This document shows positions 5,366 to 7,798 of a DNA stretch of 7,798 nucleotides, piece by piece. The stretch spans positions 1 through 7,798 of the forward strand of contig JACVQG010000048.1 of assembly GCA_015661045.1 (NCBI GenBank), given 5' to 3'. The stretch is from Dehalococcoidia bacterium. GTDB lineage: Bacteria; Chloroflexota; Dehalococcoidia; JACVQG01. Position numbers and translations under genes: made by a program. A model generated the notes under the pieces. That model ran no database searches. It worked only from the letters and a program-made list of their open reading frames with translations, and had not been told where the DNA came from. Numbering within the stretch: position 1 is the stretch's first letter; the number at the start of each line of letters is the position of its first letter.

Positions 5366-5389
5366 ACATCGGCAAACGGTTGCCGATGT
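5366..5389 (+). promoter_or_regulatory. Perfect 10-bp hairpin at the 5' end of the operon transcript
   Basis: ACATCGGCAA (5366-5375) and TTGCCGATGT (5380-5389) form a perfect stem with an ACGG loop, followed by the pyrimidine-rich CTTATTCCTCTTT. It begins within a few nucleotides of the predicted transcription start. It could be a repressor operator overlapping +1, an early terminator/attenuator, or a 5' hairpin that stabilises the mRNA. The T-rich tail is interrupted, so termination is possible but not certain. Confidence 0.6.
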
Positions 5390-5417
5390 CTTATTCCTCT
5401 TTACCTGTGGAGGCAAT

Positions 5418-5867
5418 ATGAAAAGAATATATCCTCGTGAAGAAGTGTGTATCGCTTGCCGTCTGTGTGAGGTCCACTGCCTGGTAGCTCACTCCAAATC
5501 TAAGGACATTATCAAGGCATATAAACGGGAGACCCCCAGGGCTTTGCCCCGTATCCGGATGGAGGCTAAAGGCGCTGTTTCTTTTGCCGTTTCTTGCCGG
5601 CACTGCGATGAGCCATCATGTGTACATGCCTGTCTTACCGGAGCGATGAAGAAAGATCCGGTCACCGGTATTGTCACAGTTGATACCGAGAAGTGTGTAG
5701 GTTGCTGGACCTGCGTTCTGTTTTGTCAATATGGAGCTATCAATCCGGATATTGAGCGTGGTGTGGCAACCAAGTGCGATTTATGCCCGCATCTTAAAGA
5801 GCCTGCCTGTGTAACTAATTGCCCCAACGAGGCCCTGTTACTTATAGAGGAGCCGTCCCATGTCTAA
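5418..5867 (+). CDS. Ferredoxin-type subunit with four [4Fe-4S] clusters
   Basis: A 149-residue electron-transfer protein related to the CooF/HycB/DmsB-type subunits. Sixteen cysteines fall into four groups: C11/C14/C17/C21, C60/C63/C68/C72, C93/C96/C99/C103 and C120/C123/C131/C135. This is the usual set for four cubane clusters. No signal peptide or twin-arginine motif is present, so it is cytoplasmic. ATG 5418 has GGAGG (5409-5413) 4 nt upstream. It is the first gene of the operon, and its last 8 nt overlap the start of the FAD oxidoreductase gene. That coupling suggests the two proteins form a complex in which electrons pass between FAD and the Fe-S chain and on to the glutamate synthase core. 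In the classical enzyme a similar Fe-S domain is fused to the small subunit; here it is separate. The role in this complex is inferred from context. Confidence 0.9.
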   Translation: MKRIYPREEVCIACRLCEVHCLVAHSKSKDIIKAYKRETPRALPRIRMEAKGAVSFAVSCRHCDEPSCVHACLTGAMKKDPVTGIVTVDTEKCVGCWTCVLFCQYGAINPDIERGVATKCDLCPHLKEPACVTNCPNEALLLIEEPSHV

Positions 5868-7137
5868 ATATCTTATTATCGGCAATTCAGCCGGGGGCAT
5901 CGGCGCTGCGGAGGCAATCCGCGAAGTGGACAAAGTCGGGGCTATCACTATCGTCTCGGATGAGCCTTATCCAGCTTATTCACGTCCTTTAATTTCGGAA
6001 TACCTTTGCGGCGAGCGGAATCTGGAAGGTATGCTTTACCGTCCATCGGATATGTACTCCCGTAATCACATTGAGACTCACCTGGGAAAAAAGGTAACTA
6101 AACTGCACCTGGAAAGTAAACAGGTAGAGTTAGAAACGGGTGAAAAGCTCAATTGGGAGAAGTTACTCCTGGCGACCGGTGGGACGCCTATTGTTCCGGC
6201 AATGGAGGGGATGGGCAAGAGAGGTATCTTCACCTTCACTGCCCTGGACGATGCCAAAGCTATTGAGAAGCTAAAGGGACAGGCAAGAAGGGTGGTAGTA
6301 ATCGGTGGCGGCCTGATCGGGATGAGTGTAACTGAAGCCCTGGTGAAGCTGGGGCTGGAGGTATCGGTGGTGGAACTGGTTGACCGCGTCTTGAGCGCTA
6401 TCCTGGATGAGCCGGCATCACGCCTGGTAGAGGCGGCCCTGAAAAGCGCTGGAGTTAAGTTGTTTACCGGGAAAACAGTTAAGAAAATCCTGGGCAGGGG
6501 TTCTAACGAAGAGGTAGTGGGTGGGGTGGAGCTATCCGATGGGCAAAAACTGGATTGCGACCTGGTTATTGTAGCTATAGGCGTAAGCCCCCGAACGCAA
6601 CTGGCAAAAGATACAGCTATAAAACTGAACCGGGGCATTGTGGTAGATAACTATATGTCCACAAATTCCCCCGGTGTTTATGCCTGTGGTGACGTCGCCG
6701 AGGCTTATGACTACATCTACGGCGCCTACCGTTTGACCCCTATCTGGCCTAATGCCTACATGGGGGGGCGGGTGGCTGGATACAACATGGCCGGGAAGGT
6801 AACCGAATATCAAGGTGGAACCAATGCCAACTCATTAAAGTACTTCGGCCTTCCCATAGTAACAGCCGGTATGGTGAACCTGCCCTCTAAGGACGGCTAT
6901 GAGATCATCTCTTCGGCTGACGGCAATATCTATAAAAAGATTGTTATTAAAGACGACCGTATCATGGGTATTGTGTTCATGGGAGATATTCAGCGGTCGG
7001 GCGTAATCTTTGGACTGATGAGAGAGGGCGTAAAGGTAACTTCTTTTAAGGATAATTTGCTATCGGAGAATTTTGGCATTAGCTGTTTTCCGGACGAAAT
7101 GAGAAAAAATAAGCTCCAGAGACAAGGTGGGAAGTAA
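5860..7137 (+). CDS. FAD-dependent NAD(P)H oxidoreductase, probable electron-input subunit of a split glutamate synthase
   Basis: A 425-residue pyridine nucleotide-disulfide oxidoreductase-fold protein. The FAD-binding motif is IIGNSAGGIGAAEAI (6-20). EPYPAYSRPLISEYL (35-49) resembles rubredoxin reductase and NirB-like proteins rather than the cysteine-bearing NADH oxidases. The NAD(P) Rossmann motif is VVVIGGGLIGMS (145-156), and the second FAD motif is GVYACGDVAEA (272-282). The last 95 residues match the C-terminal domain typical of NADH-rubredoxin-type reductases. It has no N-terminal Fe-S domain of the GltD type; the neighbouring ferredoxin gene supplies that part. ATG 5860 overlaps the ferredoxin gene by 8 nt and has GAGGAG (5847-5852) 7 nt upstream. 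The next gene begins 2 nt after its stop. It probably oxidises NAD(P)H, or exchanges electrons with ferredoxin, for glutamate synthesis. The specificity for NADH or NADPH cannot be told from the motif. Confidence 0.88.
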   Translation: MSKYLIIGNSAGGIGAAEAIREVDKVGAITIVSDEPYPAYSRPLISEYLCGERNLEGMLYRPSDMYSRNHIETHLGKKVTKLHLESKQVELETGEKLNWEKLLLATGGTPIVPAMEGMGKRGIFTFTALDDAKAIEKLKGQARRVVVIGGGLIGMSVTEALVKLGLEVSVVELVDRVLSAILDEPASRLVEAALKSAGVKLFTGKTVKKILGRGSNEEVVGGVELSDGQKLDCDLVIVAIGVSPRTQLAKDTAIKLNRGIVVDNYMSTNSPGVYACGDVAEAYDYIYGAYRLTPIWPNAYMGGRVAGYNMAGKVTEYQGGTNANSLKYFGLPIVTAGMVNLPSKDGYEIISSADGNIYKKIVIKDDRIMGIVFMGDIQRSGVIFGLMREGVKVTSFKDNLLSENFGISCFPDEMRKNKLQRQGGK

Positions 7138-7139
7138 CG

Positions 7140-7798
7140 ATGAAGAATTTACACCTGGTTCAAAATCCTAACCGTGACGACAAGGTCATGGATGCCTGCG
7201 GACTATTCGGTATGATGGATACTTCGGGTAAACGTTTCTCCGGGCAGGATATTATCCGGGCTATGACCAATATGCATGACCGGGGTAACGGCTTAGGCGG
7301 CGGGTTTTCAGCCTATGGCATCTATCCGGATTACCCTGAGCACTATGCGTTTCATATTATGTTCATGACAACAAAATCAAAACAGGAGACCGAGGAATTT
7401 TTAAAAAGACACTTCTACTGTGTGCATGACGAGGAAGTGCCCACTCGCCGTACTAAGGGCATTACCAATCCACCTCAGCTATGGCGCTACTTTTTAGAGG
7501 TGGGAGAGCACCGCCCTTTGGATATCTCTGATGATGATTATGTGGTGGAACGGGTGATGGAAATCAATACTAAAATAGATGGCGCTTTTGTTTTTTCCAG
7601 CGGTAAGAACATGGGAGTATTCAAAGGTGTGGGTTTCCCGGAAGACATAGGCAATTTCTTCCGACTGGAAGAATACCAGGGGTATTTGTGGACCGGTCAC
7701 AGCCGTTTCCCGACAAATACACCGGGGTGGTGGGGAGGCGCTCATCCCTTTAGTATTCTGGATTGGACTGTTATCCATAACGGGGAAATATCTTCCTA
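7140..7798 (+). CDS. Glutamate synthase glutamine amidotransferase (class II) subunit, partial at the window end
   Basis: The frame opens at ATG 7140 and runs past the window end without a stop (219 codons visible). The sequence is a class-II, Ntn-type glutamine amidotransferase. The catalytic cysteine is C20 in MDACGLFGMMD. HDRGNGLGGG follows, then TGHSRFPTNTPGWWGGAHPF, which binds glutamine, and HNGEI for the oxyanion hole. Cysteine 20 must become the N-terminus to be active, so a 19-residue propeptide is expected to be cleaved, as in GltB. This subunit releases ammonia from glutamine for transfer to 2-oxoglutarate in the FMN domain. In split glutamate synthases of archaea and some anaerobes the FMN/Fe-S core and the C-terminal beta-helix domain are encoded by following genes, so these should lie just beyond 7798. 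AAGGTGG (7124-7130) sits 9 nt upstream, and the gap from the FAD gene is 2 nt. Confidence 0.88.
   Translation, partial: MKNLHLVQNPNRDDKVMDACGLFGMMDTSGKRFSGQDIIRAMTNMHDRGNGLGGGFSAYGIYPDYPEHYAFHIMFMTTKSKQETEEFLKRHFYCVHDEEVPTRRTKGITNPPQLWRYFLEVGEHRPLDISDDDYVVERVMEINTKIDGAFVFSSGKNMGVFKGVGFPEDIGNFFRLEEYQGYLWTGHSRFPTNTPGWWGGAHPFSILDWTVIHNGEISS

Noticed and set aside
6078..6638. 186-codon minus-strand open frame
   Set aside because: It is antisense to the FAD oxidoreductase, whose Rossmann motifs lie here. The translation is serine/threonine-rich low-complexity typical of a shadow frame.
7494..7778. 94-codon minus-strand open frame
   Set aside because: It is antisense to the amidotransferase motifs (GHSRFPTNT, HNGE), which are clear in the plus frame.

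Overview
This 7.8 kb window is bacterial, gene-dense and of moderate GC. Strong Shine-Dalgarno sites, a split glutamate synthase with a separate poly-ferredoxin subunit, and Fe-S-rich proteins suggest an anaerobe. Chloroflexota of the Dehalococcoidia type is my best guess, but this is an inference: no rRNA or other marker gene is present.

Layout. (1) 2-859, minus: a four-helix membrane protein with one C-terminal TPR-like unit. (2) 991-1192, minus: a terminator and the 3' remnant of a hemL gene. (3) 1344-1879, plus: a two-gene module of a DUF4258 protein and a YgiT/MqsA-type zinc-finger protein, probably toxin-antitoxin. (4) 1947-3311, minus: intact hemL (glutamate-1-semialdehyde aminomutase) with an abnormal C-terminal tail. 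(5) 3316-3529, minus: a decayed low-molecular-weight phosphatase/arsenate-reductase-like gene directly upstream of hemL, with a good promoter. (6) 3530-4056: a non-coding stretch with several strong hairpins of the dispersed-repeat type. (7) 4057-5253, plus: a stand-alone PD-(D/E)XK nuclease with a Cas4/AddB-like four-cysteine Fe-S signature and an unassigned C-terminal domain. (8) 5327-7798, plus: a consensus promoter, then a tight operon of a 4x[4Fe-4S] ferredoxin, an FAD-dependent NAD(P)H oxidoreductase and the glutamine-amidotransferase subunit of glutamate synthase, which runs off the window.

The most notable structure is the hemL locus. The 3' part of hemL is present twice in the same orientation. 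A 38-nt near-perfect direct repeat (37/38) lies at 1155-1192 and 2087-2124, and the toxin-antitoxin-like pair sits between the copies. Joining the two copies at this repeat would give a 428-residue HemL ending in a normal tail and followed by a terminator. The present gene instead has about 26 extra residues. This looks like a small cargo element that entered the 3' end of hemL and brought a replacement end with it, as integrative elements do at tRNA genes.

The last three genes form one pathway. The amidotransferase subunit releases ammonia from glutamine. The FAD protein and the ferredoxin probably deliver reducing equivalents to an FMN/Fe-S glutamate synthase core that should be encoded just beyond the window.
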